Source: Falsiruegeria mediterranea M17 (lineage in GTDB: Bacteria; Pseudomonadota; Alphaproteobacteria; Rhodobacterales; Rhodobacteraceae). Taken from it: a DNA stretch of 64,000 nt. A model generated the notes under the pieces. That model worked only from the letters and a program-made list of their open reading frames with translations. It was not told the DNA's origin and ran no database searches. Where the stretch lies: positions 1-64,000 of the forward strand of contig NZ_ONZG01000010.1 of NCBI RefSeq assembly GCF_900302455.1, in the 5' to 3' direction. This document shows positions 26,284 through 35,469 of the stretch, piece after piece (the first letter of the stretch is position 1; every line of letters starts with the position of its first letter). Made by a program: the position numbers and the translations under genes.

Positions 26284-27696
26284 TTACTCGCCCGGCGTTT
26301 GTGATGCGTCGTATTGCGCAGGCGGTACGATCCCGGCTGTTCGCAACGGTCCGGCGCGCGTCGGGTCATCCGTGCCCTCTCCGGGTGCCTTGTGCATCAG
26401 ACGCAGGATGTAATACGTGCCCGCCCCAAAGACGAAGAAATAGACCACGATGAACATGATCAGCGATGTCGCAACTGCCGGCGCCTCGACCGGAGACAGT
26501 GAGTCAGACGTGCGAAGTAGTCCGTAGACCGTATAAGGCTGCCGTCCGACCTCGGTCGTGATCCAGCCTGCCAACACGGCGACAAATCCGGTTGGCCCCA
26601 TCAACACGGCGGCGCGGTGCAGCCAGGGTGAGGTGTAGAGCCGCCCCCGCATCCGTTGCAGCAAACTCCAGAGCCCCACGCCCAACATGGCGAATCCGAT
26701 CCCCACCATGACACGGAAGGACCAGAATACGATGGCCACGGGCGGTTCCTCGTCATCGGGTACCGTATCCAAACCATCCAGCGGCGCGTTCAGGTCGTGT
26801 TTCAGGATCAGCGACGACAGCTTGGGGATCTCGATGGCGTAATCGACGCGCTTTTCCTTCTGGTTCGGGAACCCGAACAGGATCAGCGGCGCGCCGTCGG
26901 GATGGCTTTCGAAATGCCCCTCCATCGCCATGACCTTGACGGGCTGGTGTTCCAGCGTGTTGAGCCCGTGGGAATCCCCTGCAAAAATCTGAATTGGGGT
27001 CACGATGGCCGCCATCCACATCGCCATCGAGAACATCTTGCGGGTGCCCTCTGTTGCCCGCCCGCGCAGCAACTGCCAAGCGGCAACGCCCGCAACGACA
27101 AATGCTGTGGTCAGGTAAGCGGCCAACACCATGTGGACCAGACGGTGGGTAAAGGACGGGTTGAACACGATGGCCCACCAATCCACCGGGATGAACTGCC
27201 CCAGATCGTTGATGTCGTACCCCGCGGGCGTCTGCATCCAGCTGTTGACGCTCAAGATCCAGGTGGCCGAGGTCAGCGTACCAATCGCGACAAGGGCCGT
27301 GGCCATCATGTGCAGCCCCTCGCCCACCTTGTCGCGACCAAAGAGCATGATGCCCAGAAACCCGGCTTCGAGGAAAAAAGCGGTCAGCACCTCATACGCC
27401 ATGAGCGGGCCAATCACCGGCCCGGCCTTTTCGGAAAACACCGCCCAATTGGTCCCGAACTGGTACGACATGACGATGCCCGACACGACGCCCATGCCAA
27501 AGGCCACGGCAAAGATCTTCTTCCAGTAGTTGAACAGCGTCAGATAGACTTGATCCAGCGTCCGCAACCACTGTGCGTTGAGCACGGCCAGGTAACTCGC
27601 CAGCCCAATCGAAAACGCTGGAAAGATGATGTGAAAGGACACGGTAAAGGCAAACTGAATCCGCGCCAGTGTCTCGGCTGAAAATCCGTCGAACAT
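26284..27696 (-). CDS. cydA: Cytochrome bd-type quinol oxidase subunit I (CIO-type)
   Basis: A 470-residue quinol-oxidising, haem-bearing subunit. Visible are the N-terminal haem-ligand region AFTVSFHIIFPAFSIGLA, the Q-loop with GHFESHPDGAPLILFG, and the C-terminal transmembrane helices. The short Q-loop and overall length fit the cyanide-insensitive CIO/CydA-short type. It reduces O2 to water with quinol and is used under low oxygen or respiratory stress. I saw no convincing FnrL box in the 208 bases upstream. Confidence 0.95.
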   Translation of the reverse strand: MFDGFSAETLARIQFAFTVSFHIIFPAFSIGLASYLAVLNAQWLRTLDQVYLTLFNYWKKIFAVAFGMGVVSGIVMSYQFGTNWAVFSEKAGPVIGPLMAYEVLTAFFLEAGFLGIMLFGRDKVGEGLHMMATALVAIGTLTSATWILSVNSWMQTPAGYDINDLGQFIPVDWWAIVFNPSFTHRLVHMVLAAYLTTAFVVAGVAAWQLLRGRATEGTRKMFSMAMWMAAIVTPIQIFAGDSHGLNTLEHQPVKVMAMEGHFESHPDGAPLILFGFPNQKEKRVDYAIEIPKLSSLILKHDLNAPLDGLDTVPDDEEPPVAIVFWSFRVMVGIGFAMLGVGLWSLLQRMRGRLYTSPWLHRAAVLMGPTGFVAVLAGWITTEVGRQPYTVYGLLRTSDSLSPVEAPAVATSLIMFIVVYFFVFGAGTYYILRLMHKAPGEGTDDPTRAGPLRTAGIVPPAQYDASQTPGE

Positions 27697-27904
27697 TCAG
27701 ACCCCCCTATCTGGAACAAAGCACCGGGATGAACATGTCGTCTTGGGTGAGACAGGGAGGAGCCTATTATAAAACCCGCAGTTTTCAATGGTTAGGATGC
27801 CGCATCCCACCATGGTCTTGACCTTCCCGAGGGTTGCTTTGACCGGTGGTGGCTTGCTGAAAATGCGATACAATCGCGCCAAAACCATAAAGGATCGAAC
27901 ACAG

Positions 27905-28321
27905 ATGATCGCTTATGTCACGGTGGGCGCTGACGATATGACGCGTGCAGAACGGTTCTATTCAGCCTTCCTGCCTGCACTTGGGTATAAGCTGGAATGG
28001 TATCACGGAGATCTAAGCTACGCTCTTCCGGTTGCGCCCGGCCAGCGACCTGTGTCGCCCGATTTCTATGTCAAAGCCCCTTTTGACGGCGGTTCAGCCT
28101 CTACCGGGAATGGTGTGATGGTCGCCTTTGAGGCGCAAAACCAAAGCCAGGTTCGCAATCTGCATGCGGCAGCGCTCGCCGCCGGGGGCCAGGATGAGGG
28201 TCAGCCGGGTTTCCGCGACGCCTACGGACCGCGGTTTTATGTGTGCTACTTGCGCGATCCCCAAGGCAACAAGATCGCCCTGTTTTCGAGCAACCCGGAC
28301 GAACCGGGCCGAGACGGGTAA
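27905..28321 (+). CDS. VOC (glyoxalase/dioxygenase) superfamily protein
   Basis: A 138-residue single VOC-domain protein with MIAYVTVGADDMTRAERFY at the start and YVCYLRDPQGNKIALFS at the end, the usual metal-binding strands. The frame is open further upstream, but the ATG at 27905 aligns with the family start. Members include glyoxalases, dioxygenases and resistance proteins; substrate is unknown. It stands alone, divergent from cydA, and ends in a strong hairpin. Confidence 0.85.
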   Translation: MIAYVTVGADDMTRAERFYSAFLPALGYKLEWYHGDLSYALPVAPGQRPVSPDFYVKAPFDGGSASTGNGVMVAFEAQNQSQVRNLHAAALAAGGQDEGQPGFRDAYGPRFYVCYLRDPQGNKIALFSSNPDEPGRDG

Positions 28322-28322
28322 C

Positions 28323-28352
28323 AGAGTGCCGAACATCCGGGTTCGGCACTCT
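28323..28352. terminator. Bidirectional hairpin terminator
   Basis: AGAGTGCCGAAC (28323-28334) and GTTCGGCACTCT (28341-28352) form a perfect 12-bp stem with a six-base loop. It lies between the convergent VOC and beta-hydroxyacid dehydrogenase genes. The T-run is weak on both sides, but position and stem strength support termination both ways. Confidence 0.75.
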
Positions 28353-28390
28353 TGATCTGACAGCGTCAGGCTACGCGAGAAGCTGCAGGG

Positions 28391-29356
28391 CTATTCCGCC
28401 GCCTGCTGTTCCTTTCCCTGAGGGATCACTTCGTATCCCGGCTCTTCCGGCTCGTCATCCAGCATTTCGGGTGGGAAACCCGGCGCCAGGATATCGAGGC
28501 CCGTGGCTTCTTCCAATCGTTTGATGATGTTGGGTGACAATTCACGCTCACCAAAGCGCGCAATGCCGTCGTCAAAGATGTCGACAAGCATCGGCGCAAC
28601 CTCAAGCGGTACATTGTTGCGCTTTGCCACCTCGTAAAACAGGCCCGCATCTTTTTTGACCAAGTCCATGGTGAAGGAAATGTCACGCGAGCCGTTCAGG
28701 ATCACCTGACTTTCGGTTTCATGCACAAACGACGTGCCCGAGCTGATCTTCATCGCTTCATAAGTGGTGTTCAGGTCCATGCCCGCCGCCTTGGCCGTCA
28801 CCAGTGCCTCACAGCAGGTGACCAGGTTCGCGGTCGCCAGATAGTTGGTCACAACCTTCAGGATTGAGGCCGAACCCAATTCGCCCGTGTGCAGGACACG
28901 ACGGCCCATTGTGGTCAGGAATGGCAGGATGCGCTCGAACGTGTCGCGGTCACAGCCCGCAAAGATCGAGATATTGCCGGTATCGGCGCGGTGACACCCA
29001 CCAGACACAGGGCAATCCACGGCCGCCCCGCCGCGCTCAATCACCATCGCACCCAAACGTTTGGCTTCAGCCTCGTCCGTGGTCGACATTTCCATCCAGA
29101 TCTTGCCTTCGGTGACCTCGGGCAGCATTTCCTGCATCACCGCGTCGGATGCTGCGGGCGACGGCAGGCAGGTGATCACCGCATCACAGTCCCGCATAAG
29201 CTGCGCCGGGCTTTTCCCCCGCGCCGCGCCGCGCGCTACAAAGTCATCGACCAGAGCCGCATTTAGATCGTGCACCGTTAGGTCAATGCCATTGCGCAGA
29301 AGCGAGCCCGAGAGCTTGCCGCCCACGTTGCCCAGACCGATGAAGCCAACTTTCAT
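28391..29356 (-). CDS. NAD(P)-dependent beta-hydroxyacid dehydrogenase
   Basis: A 321-residue protein of the 3-hydroxyisobutyrate/tartronate-semialdehyde reductase family. The cofactor motif KVGFIGLGNVGGKLSGSLL opens the protein, DCPVSGGCHRADTG gives the substrate-binding loop, and the catalytic lysine is in SASILKVVTNYLATAN. The ATG at 29356 has a good GGAGG site; the longer open frame is not supported. The C-terminus is about 25 residues longer than usual and acidic. It is divergent from a LysR gene that probably regulates it. Confidence 0.88.
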   Translation of the reverse strand: MKVGFIGLGNVGGKLSGSLLRNGIDLTVHDLNAALVDDFVARGAARGKSPAQLMRDCDAVITCLPSPAASDAVMQEMLPEVTEGKIWMEMSTTDEAEAKRLGAMVIERGGAAVDCPVSGGCHRADTGNISIFAGCDRDTFERILPFLTTMGRRVLHTGELGSASILKVVTNYLATANLVTCCEALVTAKAAGMDLNTTYEAMKISSGTSFVHETESQVILNGSRDISFTMDLVKKDAGLFYEVAKRNNVPLEVAPMLVDIFDDGIARFGERELSPNIIKRLEEATGLDILAPGFPPEMLDDEPEEPGYEVIPQGKEQQAAE

Positions 29357-29459
29357 GATGTATCCTCCCAAACGGGCAGCATGCCCGCGTATACGATTCT
29401 GGAGCGAAGTATTCCGCGTGACATGCGCCAAGAGAAACGAATAATAATGTAGTAAATAC

Positions 29460-29473
29460 CCAAAAATTTTTGG
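29460..29473. promoter_or_regulatory. 14-bp palindrome upstream of the LysR gene
   Basis: CCAAAAATTTTTGG is a perfect inverted repeat ending six bases before the LysR start codon, in the 123-base divergent spacer. It is a likely operator or autoregulatory site, but could also be a simple AT-rich promoter element. Confidence 0.4.
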
Positions 29474-29479
29474 TGACTT

Positions 29480-30364
29480 ATGAACCGACTTCCCAACCCG
29501 ATCTGGCTGCGCACGTTCGAAGCCGCCGCTCGGCACCTGAATTTTACCGAAACCGGGCGCGAACTGGGGCTGACCCAGACCGCTGTGTCTCTGCACATCC
29601 GCTCTCTTGAGGGCAATCTGGGAGCCAAGCTTTTCACCCGCGCCGCGCGCCGGTTGGAGTTGACAGAGCTGGGACAGTCTTATGCGCTGACGGTGCGCCG
29701 GGCCTTGTCAGACATCTCGCTCAGCACCAATGCGCTGTTTGGCGGCGACAGTCGCCAGACACTGACCATCCGCGCCGCCATTTCGACAGCAACCTATTGG
29801 ATCGCGGCAGAACTGCCCGCCTTCAACACCCTCTACCCCGACATCCCTGTGCGCCTCGTGTCCAACATCTGGGCCGACAGCACCAAGGTGGACGATGTCG
29901 ATGTGGAAATCCGCCTGGGGTATGGGGATTGGCCGGGGTTGCGGGCCGAGAAATTGTGTGACGAAACCATTGTCCCGGTCTGTCGCGCTGACAGCCCAAA
30001 GCCGAACCTCGACGCGCTACAATTGGGATCACTGATCCACATCCTAGGTTATGAAGACAACTGGGCCAGATACTTCGAGGCGCAAGGCCTACCCCCTGCC
30101 AAACAACCGCCCCGTCATTCAGTGGACACAACGGTCGCCGCCCTGCAACTGGTGATGGGCGGAGCAGGCTATGCCACGATCCTAAGCCGATTTGCCCAGA
30201 ACGCCATCGACCAGGGCGCGCCATTGCAAATCGCGGGGCCTGCGATTCCCTTTGCACAGTCACACTATCTGATTCACGCCGAAGAACCCGCGACACAATC
30301 CGCCTCAGCCCAGTTGTTCATGGCCTGGTTGCGTGCCAGGATCGACAGTCATGCCGCTGGCTGA
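29480..30364 (+). CDS. LysR-family regulator (GcvA-like)
   Basis: A 294-residue LysR-type regulator with the GcvA-subgroup N-terminus NPIWLRTFEAAARHLNFTET and helix-turn-helix LTQTAVSLHIRSLE. The effector domain follows from about residue 90. It is divergent from the beta-hydroxyacid dehydrogenase across a 123-base spacer with a palindrome, so that gene is the probable target. The inducer is unknown. Confidence 0.9.
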   Translation: MNRLPNPIWLRTFEAAARHLNFTETGRELGLTQTAVSLHIRSLEGNLGAKLFTRAARRLELTELGQSYALTVRRALSDISLSTNALFGGDSRQTLTIRAAISTATYWIAAELPAFNTLYPDIPVRLVSNIWADSTKVDDVDVEIRLGYGDWPGLRAEKLCDETIVPVCRADSPKPNLDALQLGSLIHILGYEDNWARYFEAQGLPPAKQPPRHSVDTTVAALQLVMGGAGYATILSRFAQNAIDQGAPLQIAGPAIPFAQSHYLIHAEEPATQSASAQLFMAWLRARIDSHAAG

Positions 30365-30451
30365 CCGCATCCGGTCGCTTTTTTCTGCCCTACCGCTCTG
30401 GCCCCCGCCGCAAGCTTGACAAGGCCCGCCCCCATGCCCCATGTCGCTTGC

Positions 30452-30636
30452 GTTGGTGTCTGTGCAAACAGATGAAAAGGGAATGTGTCATTCGGCGCCC
30501 AGTCGATCAAACACAGCCGCCCCCGCGACCGTGACCGGAGAGGGTGCCCAAGCCACTGGCCAATCAGGCCGGGAAGGCGGGACATCCGACAGATGGGCCA
30601 CCATCTGACATCCGCAAGCCGGGAGACCTGCCAACA
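30452..30636 (+). promoter_or_regulatory. Cobalamin (adenosylcobalamin) riboswitch
   Basis: The leader shows the consensus blocks in order: GTTGG opening P1 at 30452, AAAAGGGAA near 30476, CCCCCGCGACCGTGA near 30522, GCCACTGG at 30552, GGGAAGGC at 30571, and AAGCCGGGAGACCTGCC ending at 30632 with closing CCAAC. This is a complete B12 aptamer. It precedes the cob operon and should repress it when cobalamin is plentiful. Confidence 0.95.
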
Positions 30637-30652
30637 CATGAACGACCAAACC

Positions 30653-30718
30653 GGACGGGGTGTTCCGGTGACGGGCCAATGGCCCGCGCATACCCCGTCC
30701 CCCAAAACCCAAGGGGGG
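30653..30718 (+). promoter_or_regulatory. Riboswitch expression platform over the DUF1636 ribosome site
   Basis: GGACGGGGT (30653-30661) pairs perfectly with ACCCCGTCC (30692-30700). The C-run 30699-30703 can instead pair with the G-run 30713-30718, which is the only Shine-Dalgarno-like sequence before the ATG at 30719. The two helices share bases 30699-30700 and cannot form together fully. This suggests translational control by sequestering the ribosome site. No U-rich terminator is seen. Confidence 0.55.
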
Positions 30719-31102
30719 ATGAGAGAGTTGAGTGATTTTGCACCGGTAGAGCTGCTGGTCTGCACCACATGCCGCCGTGGCCTGCCCATCGAAGATGATG
30801 CGCAGAGACCCGGCACGCTTTTGCACAAGGCACTGGAACAGGCGGACCTGCCTACAGGCGTCGAGCTGAAGGCCGTCGAATGCCTGTCCAATTGCGATCA
30901 GGGCTGCTCGGTCGTGCTGCGCGGCGGGCCGTCGCGCTGGACCTTTGTCTATGAAAACCTGAACGAGGCCGACGACGTCGACGTGATCGTCGAAGGCGCC
31001 ACCAAATACCACGCCACCGCCGACGGCATCGTCCCCTGGCGCGAGCGTCCCGTCCATTTCCGAAAAAACTGCGCAGCACGCATCCCTCCGATTGGAGCTT
31101 GA
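30719..31102 (+). CDS. DUF1636 cysteine-rich protein heading the cob operon
   Basis: A 127-residue protein with Cys15, Cys18, Cys55, Cys59 and Cys63 in VCTTCRRG and ECLSNCDQGC. This pattern and length fit DUF1636, a thioredoxin-like ferredoxin-type family often placed next to cobW. It may bind a 2Fe-2S cluster or metal. The ATG at 30719 lies after a G-run; an upstream ATG at 30638 lies inside the leader. It is two bases before cobW. A role in cobalt handling is likely only from context. Confidence 0.8.
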   Translation: MRELSDFAPVELLVCTTCRRGLPIEDDAQRPGTLLHKALEQADLPTGVELKAVECLSNCDQGCSVVLRGGPSRWTFVYENLNEADDVDVIVEGATKYHATADGIVPWRERPVHFRKNCAARIPPIGA

Positions 31103-31104
31103 CC

Positions 31105-32160
31105 ATGTCGACCCTTGAAAAACTCCCCGTCACTGTCATCACCGGCTTTCTTGGTTCGGGCAAAACCACACTTGTCAGCCACCTGATGCAAAACCCGCAA
31201 GGCAAGCGTCTGGCTGTCATCGTAAACGAATTTGGCGATGTAGGCGTTGACGGTGAGATCCTGAAATCTTGCGCGATCCCGGATTGCCCCGCCGAGAACA
31301 TCATGGAACTGGCCAACGGCTGCATCTGCTGCACCGTCGCCGATGACTTCATCCCCACGATCGAGGCTCTGATGGCGCTGGAGCCGCGCCCCGAGCACAT
31401 CCTGATCGAAACATCCGGTCTGGCCCTGCCCAAGCCGCTGCTCAAAGCCTTTGACTGGCCCGATATCCGCTCGAAGATCACTGTCGATGGCGTGATCGCT
31501 TTGGCCGACGCCGAAGCCGTCGCCGCGGGTCGTTTTGCTCCGAATGTCGAAGCTGTAGACGCCCAACGACTGGCGGACGACAGCATCGACCACGAGACCC
31601 CGCTGTCCGAAGTCTTCGAAGATCAGATTTCCTGCGCGGACATTATTCTGCTGACCAAGCCGGATCTGGCCGGCCCTGAGGGCATCGCCAAGGCCAAGGA
31701 AGTTATCGCCGCCGAGGCCCCACGCCCGCTGCCGGTGGTCGAGGTTGCCGAAGGCGTGGTCGACGTGCGCGTGGTTCTGGGCCTGGAAGCGGCTGCCGAA
31801 GACGACATGGACGCCCGTCCCAGCCATCACGACGGCCACCACGATCACGAACATGACGACTTTGAATCTATCGTCGTCGAGCTGCCCGAACTGAACGACC
31901 CGGCAGAGCTGGTCACCCGGATCGAGCGTCTGGCCAACGAGCTCAACATCCTGCGCGTCAAAGGCTATGCTGCGGTTGCGGGCAAACCGATGCGCCTGCT
32001 GGTGCAGGCCGTGGGTGCACGTGTGCGTCACCAGTTCGACCGCCCCTGGAAGGCGGACGAAAGCCGTTTGGGTCGCGTGGTCGTCATTGGTGAACACGAC
32101 GATGTGCAGGAAGCCCGCGTTCGCGACATCCTTGCCGGTCAGACAGAAGCCGCAGAATAA
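31105..32160 (+). CDS. cobW: Cobalamin biosynthesis GTPase CobW
   Basis: A 351-residue G3E-family P-loop GTPase. Present are the Walker A motif GFLGSGKTT, the metal-site motif GCICC with NGC ahead of it, the TKPDLAG guanine-specificity motif, and a His/Asp-rich insert HHDGHHDHEHDD near residue 242. CobW is thought to deliver cobalt to the CobNST chelatase. It lies directly before cobN. Start at ATG 31105; the TTG at 31099 has no support. Confidence 0.95.
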   Translation: MSTLEKLPVTVITGFLGSGKTTLVSHLMQNPQGKRLAVIVNEFGDVGVDGEILKSCAIPDCPAENIMELANGCICCTVADDFIPTIEALMALEPRPEHILIETSGLALPKPLLKAFDWPDIRSKITVDGVIALADAEAVAAGRFAPNVEAVDAQRLADDSIDHETPLSEVFEDQISCADIILLTKPDLAGPEGIAKAKEVIAAEAPRPLPVVEVAEGVVDVRVVLGLEAAAEDDMDARPSHHDGHHDHEHDDFESIVVELPELNDPAELVTRIERLANELNILRVKGYAAVAGKPMRLLVQAVGARVRHQFDRPWKADESRLGRVVVIGEHDDVQEARVRDILAGQTEAAE

Positions 32161-32175
32161 GGACCAAGACCGCCC

Positions 32176-35100
32176 ATGCATGTCGTTTTTCGCGAAAGCC
32201 ACGGTCTGGATGAGGCCGATACACCGATGGACCTGGGCCAGACGCCCGGGGACCTGGTTGTGCTGTCGTTCTCGGACAGTGATCTGGGGGCTTTTGCAGC
32301 AGGCTGGCATCGTGGCGGCGGTCCCGAGGGACGCATGCCCTCGCTGCGGCTGGCAAACCTGGCCGCACTGAAACATCCCCTGTCTGTGGACACTTACGTG
32401 GAACAGACGCTCGAAGGGGCTAAGGGCATCCTGATCCGACTGATCGGTGGGGTGCCTTATTGGGCTTACGGGCTGCAACAAGTTCTGGCCCTGGCGCAGG
32501 CCAAGGGGTTGGCCCTGGCCGTGCTGCCCGCTGACGGGCGCGAGGATGCGCGGCTGGATGACTATTCCACCCTACCCGTCTCGACCCTGCGCCGTCTGGC
32601 GCATCTGTGTGACACGGGCGGCGAAGTTGCCGCACAGGCAGCTTTGGCACAGATGGCGTTGGCAACCGGGCTTTACGCGGGTCCGGTCATGGGGTCGAAA
32701 TCCCTGCCTGAGTTCGGCGCCTGGTGCCCGGATCGCGGTGTCATCGACGCCTTATCCGCGTGTGACGGCGACAAGCCGCGCGTGCTGGTCACATTCTATC
32801 GCGCCTACCTCACCTCTGCCGACACCGCCCCGGTGAAGGCCATGATCGAGGCCCTGCGCGCACGCGGCTACGACGCATTGGGGCTCTTTGCCCCGTCGCT
32901 CAAGGCCCCGAAGGCCGCCGAGTGGTTGCGCGAACAGATGCAAACCCTGGCGCCGGACGCAATCATCAACGCCACCTCCTTCTCGGGTCGTGGAGCCTCG
33001 GGCACCTCGCCTCTCGACGCCGCAGATGCGCCTGTGTTCCAGGTTGCGTTGTCTACCTCGCGCCGCAAAGCCTGGGCCGAGGCCGAGCGTGGGCTGTCAC
33101 CCGCCGACCTTGCCATGCATGTGGTGCTGCCCGAGGTGGACGGGCGCATCAACACCGGCGTTGTGTCCTTCAAGGAACCCGGTCGGAAAGACCCGGATCT
33201 GGAGTATTCCCGTTTTACCCACCGCCCCGATGCAGCCCGGATCGAAGCTGTCATTGACCGGGTCAGCGGCTGGCTGAACCTGAGCGCCAAACCCAAGGCG
33301 GAACAGGTGCCAGTGATGGTTTTGTCGACCTATCCCGGCAAAGACTGGCAGATGGCGCATGCTGTTGGCCTGGATGCTCTGGCCTCGGCCGAAGCCATGC
33401 TGGCGGACTTGCAGTCTCAGGGCTACGAAACCGCCCCTAAAGCACCCATTGCCGAAGAGTTGCAAAATGCGGCGATTTCATGGCCGATTGAAAATTACCG
33501 CCAGGCCCTTGCCACAGTCTCGCCTGAGTTACGCCAAAATTTGCAATACACATGGGGTAAACCCGAAAACGATACGGCATTTTCGCAAGGGGCATTCCAC
33601 TTCACCGCTCTCAAACGCGGCAAGGCCATCATCGCCTTGCAACCGGAACGCGGCACGCCTGATCTGCGCGACGATGACTACCACGATCTGGGCCGTACCC
33701 CGCGTCACTCCTATGTCGCCTTCTACCTCTGGCTGCGCCATGCACTGAACGCTGACGCCCTCATCCACATCGGCGCACATGGCACGCTGGAATGGCTGCC
33801 CGGCAAATCCGTGGCCCTGTCACACGACTGCTGGCCCGAAGCACTGGTGGGCAACCTACCCGTCATCTACCCGTTCATCGTCAACGACCCGGGCGAGGCC
33901 GCGCAGGCCAAACGTCGGATCGGTGCCGTCACCCTTGGCCACATCCCGCCCGCAATGCGCGAAAGTGGCACGCCGGACCGAATGGTTCGGCTTGAGGCGC
34001 TGCTGGACGAGTTTTCGAACGCCGACGGGCTTGACCCAAAACGCCGCGACCGGCTGCAATCGGACATCCGGGACGAGGCGCAGGCGATTGGTCTGGAAAA
34101 CGATCTGGGTCTCGACCGCGCAACAAACACAGCCGAGGCGATCACGCGCATCGACCGCTTTGTCTGTGACATCAAGGAAAGCCAGTTCGGCGACGGGCTG
34201 CACATCTATGGACGCGTGCCCGAGGTGACAGGCAATTTCGACCCCACCGCCTCGGCCCATGCGGAACGGCAGGGCTTGCTGGACGCACTGGCGGGCAAAC
34301 GGATCGAATCCGGGCCCTCAGGCTCGCCCTATCGCGGGCGCACTGACGTGCTGCCCACAGGTCGCAACCTCTATACCACTGACCCACGTTCGGTACCAAC
34401 GCGTGCGGCTTACGCGCACGGCGTCAATTTGGCCGAAGAATTGGTGCGGCGGCACCTGCAGGAAGAAGGCGACTACCCCCGCGGGCTGATCGTTGACCTT
34501 TGGGGCTCGGCAACCATGCGCACAGCCGGTGAAGAGTTTGGCATGGCGCTGCATCTGTTGGGCGTGAAACCCATCTGGGATGCGGGCAGCGAGCGCGTGT
34601 CGGGAATCGAGGTTTTGCCGATCACCGATCTGGACCGCCCCCGTTTGGACGTCACCCTGCGTGTATCCGGCCTGTTCCGCGATGTTTTCCCAACGTTGTC
34701 AGCACTATACGGCCAAGCCATTCGCGCGCTGTGCGCCCGCGACGAAGCACCCGACTGGAACCCCTACGCCGGTCAGAAACCCGCCGCGCGTGTCTATGGC
34801 CCCGCGCCCGGCAGTTATGGCCTGGGCATTGGGGAACACAGTGAGACCTATACGGATGAGGCGCGCGAGGCCGCCGGAAAGGCTTGGCTCAACGCCAGTT
34901 CCTTTGCGCTGGAAGGCGAGCATGTCGCGCAGGACCTCGACGGGATCACCGATCGCGTGGCCAAAGCCGACAGCTTTGTCCACCTGCAGGATTTGACCGA
35001 AACCGACCTGCTGCTGGCCAATGACTATGCCACCCACGAGGCCGGGTTTGCCGCCGCCAAGAAAGTAACCGGCGGCACCGCGCAGCTGTACCACCTGGAC

Positions 35101-35469
35101 AACACCAATCCTGAAAACCCGCGCGCCCGCACCCTGCCCGAAGAAATCAGCCGCGTCGTCCACGCTCGTGCCGCCAACCCCGGCTGGATCGCGGGCATGC
35201 AACGCCATGGCTTCCGAGGGGCGGCCGAGATCGCGGCGACGCTTGATCACATGGCCAGCTTTGCCCATCTTTCGGGAACCGTCGCACCGCATCTGTTTGA
35301 CCTCTACCACGACGCCACCTTGGGCGACGCGCAGGTCGATGCCTTCCTGCAAGAGGCCAACCCGCAAGCGCATCAGGCGATGCTCGACAAGTTCCGCGCG
35401 CTTTATGAGGCCGGGCTGTGGGACACTCGCCGCAACTCCTTGCGGGCCGAAATGGAGGGGCTGCTGTGA
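32176..35469 (+). CDS. cobN: Cobaltochelatase large subunit CobN
   Basis: A 1097-residue CobN/magnesium-chelatase H-family protein. Typical segments include GAHGTLEWLPGKSVALSHDC and the SGLFRDVFPTLSALY motif. It inserts Co2+ into hydrogenobyrinate a,c-diamide together with CobS and CobT, which are not in this window. It is somewhat shorter than the classical 1275-residue Pseudomonas denitrificans protein. The stop overlaps the cobG GTG start. Confidence 0.95.
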   Translation: MHVVFRESHGLDEADTPMDLGQTPGDLVVLSFSDSDLGAFAAGWHRGGGPEGRMPSLRLANLAALKHPLSVDTYVEQTLEGAKGILIRLIGGVPYWAYGLQQVLALAQAKGLALAVLPADGREDARLDDYSTLPVSTLRRLAHLCDTGGEVAAQAALAQMALATGLYAGPVMGSKSLPEFGAWCPDRGVIDALSACDGDKPRVLVTFYRAYLTSADTAPVKAMIEALRARGYDALGLFAPSLKAPKAAEWLREQMQTLAPDAIINATSFSGRGASGTSPLDAADAPVFQVALSTSRRKAWAEAERGLSPADLAMHVVLPEVDGRINTGVVSFKEPGRKDPDLEYSRFTHRPDAARIEAVIDRVSGWLNLSAKPKAEQVPVMVLSTYPGKDWQMAHAVGLDALASAEAMLADLQSQGYETAPKAPIAEELQNAAISWPIENYRQALATVSPELRQNLQYTWGKPENDTAFSQGAFHFTALKRGKAIIALQPERGTPDLRDDDYHDLGRTPRHSYVAFYLWLRHALNADALIHIGAHGTLEWLPGKSVALSHDCWPEALVGNLPVIYPFIVNDPGEAAQAKRRIGAVTLGHIPPAMRESGTPDRMVRLEALLDEFSNADGLDPKRRDRLQSDIRDEAQAIGLENDLGLDRATNTAEAITRIDRFVCDIKESQFGDGLHIYGRVPEVTGNFDPTASAHAERQGLLDALAGKRIESGPSGSPYRGRTDVLPTGRNLYTTDPRSVPTRAAYAHGVNLAEELVRRHLQEEGDYPRGLIVDLWGSATMRTAGEEFGMALHLLGVKPIWDAGSERVSGIEVLPITDLDRPRLDVTLRVSGLFRDVFPTLSALYGQAIRALCARDEAPDWNPYAGQKPAARVYGPAPGSYGLGIGEHSETYTDEAREAAGKAWLNASSFALEGEHVAQDLDGITDRVAKADSFVHLQDLTETDLLLANDYATHEAGFAAAKKVTGGTAQLYHLDNTNPENPRARTLPEEISRVVHARAANPGWIAGMQRHGFRGAAEIAATLDHMASFAHLSGTVAPHLFDLYHDATLGDAQVDAFLQEANPQAHQAMLDKFRALYEAGLWDTRRNSLRAEMEGLL

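Noticed and set aside
26656-27681. A 341-codon plus-strand frame over cydA
   Set aside because: CydA on the minus strand is unmistakable; the plus product is His/Gln/Arg-rich filler.
30949-32481. A 510-codon minus-strand frame over cobW
   Set aside because: It runs antisense to the complete cobW gene and the start of cobN, and has composition typical of a shadow frame.
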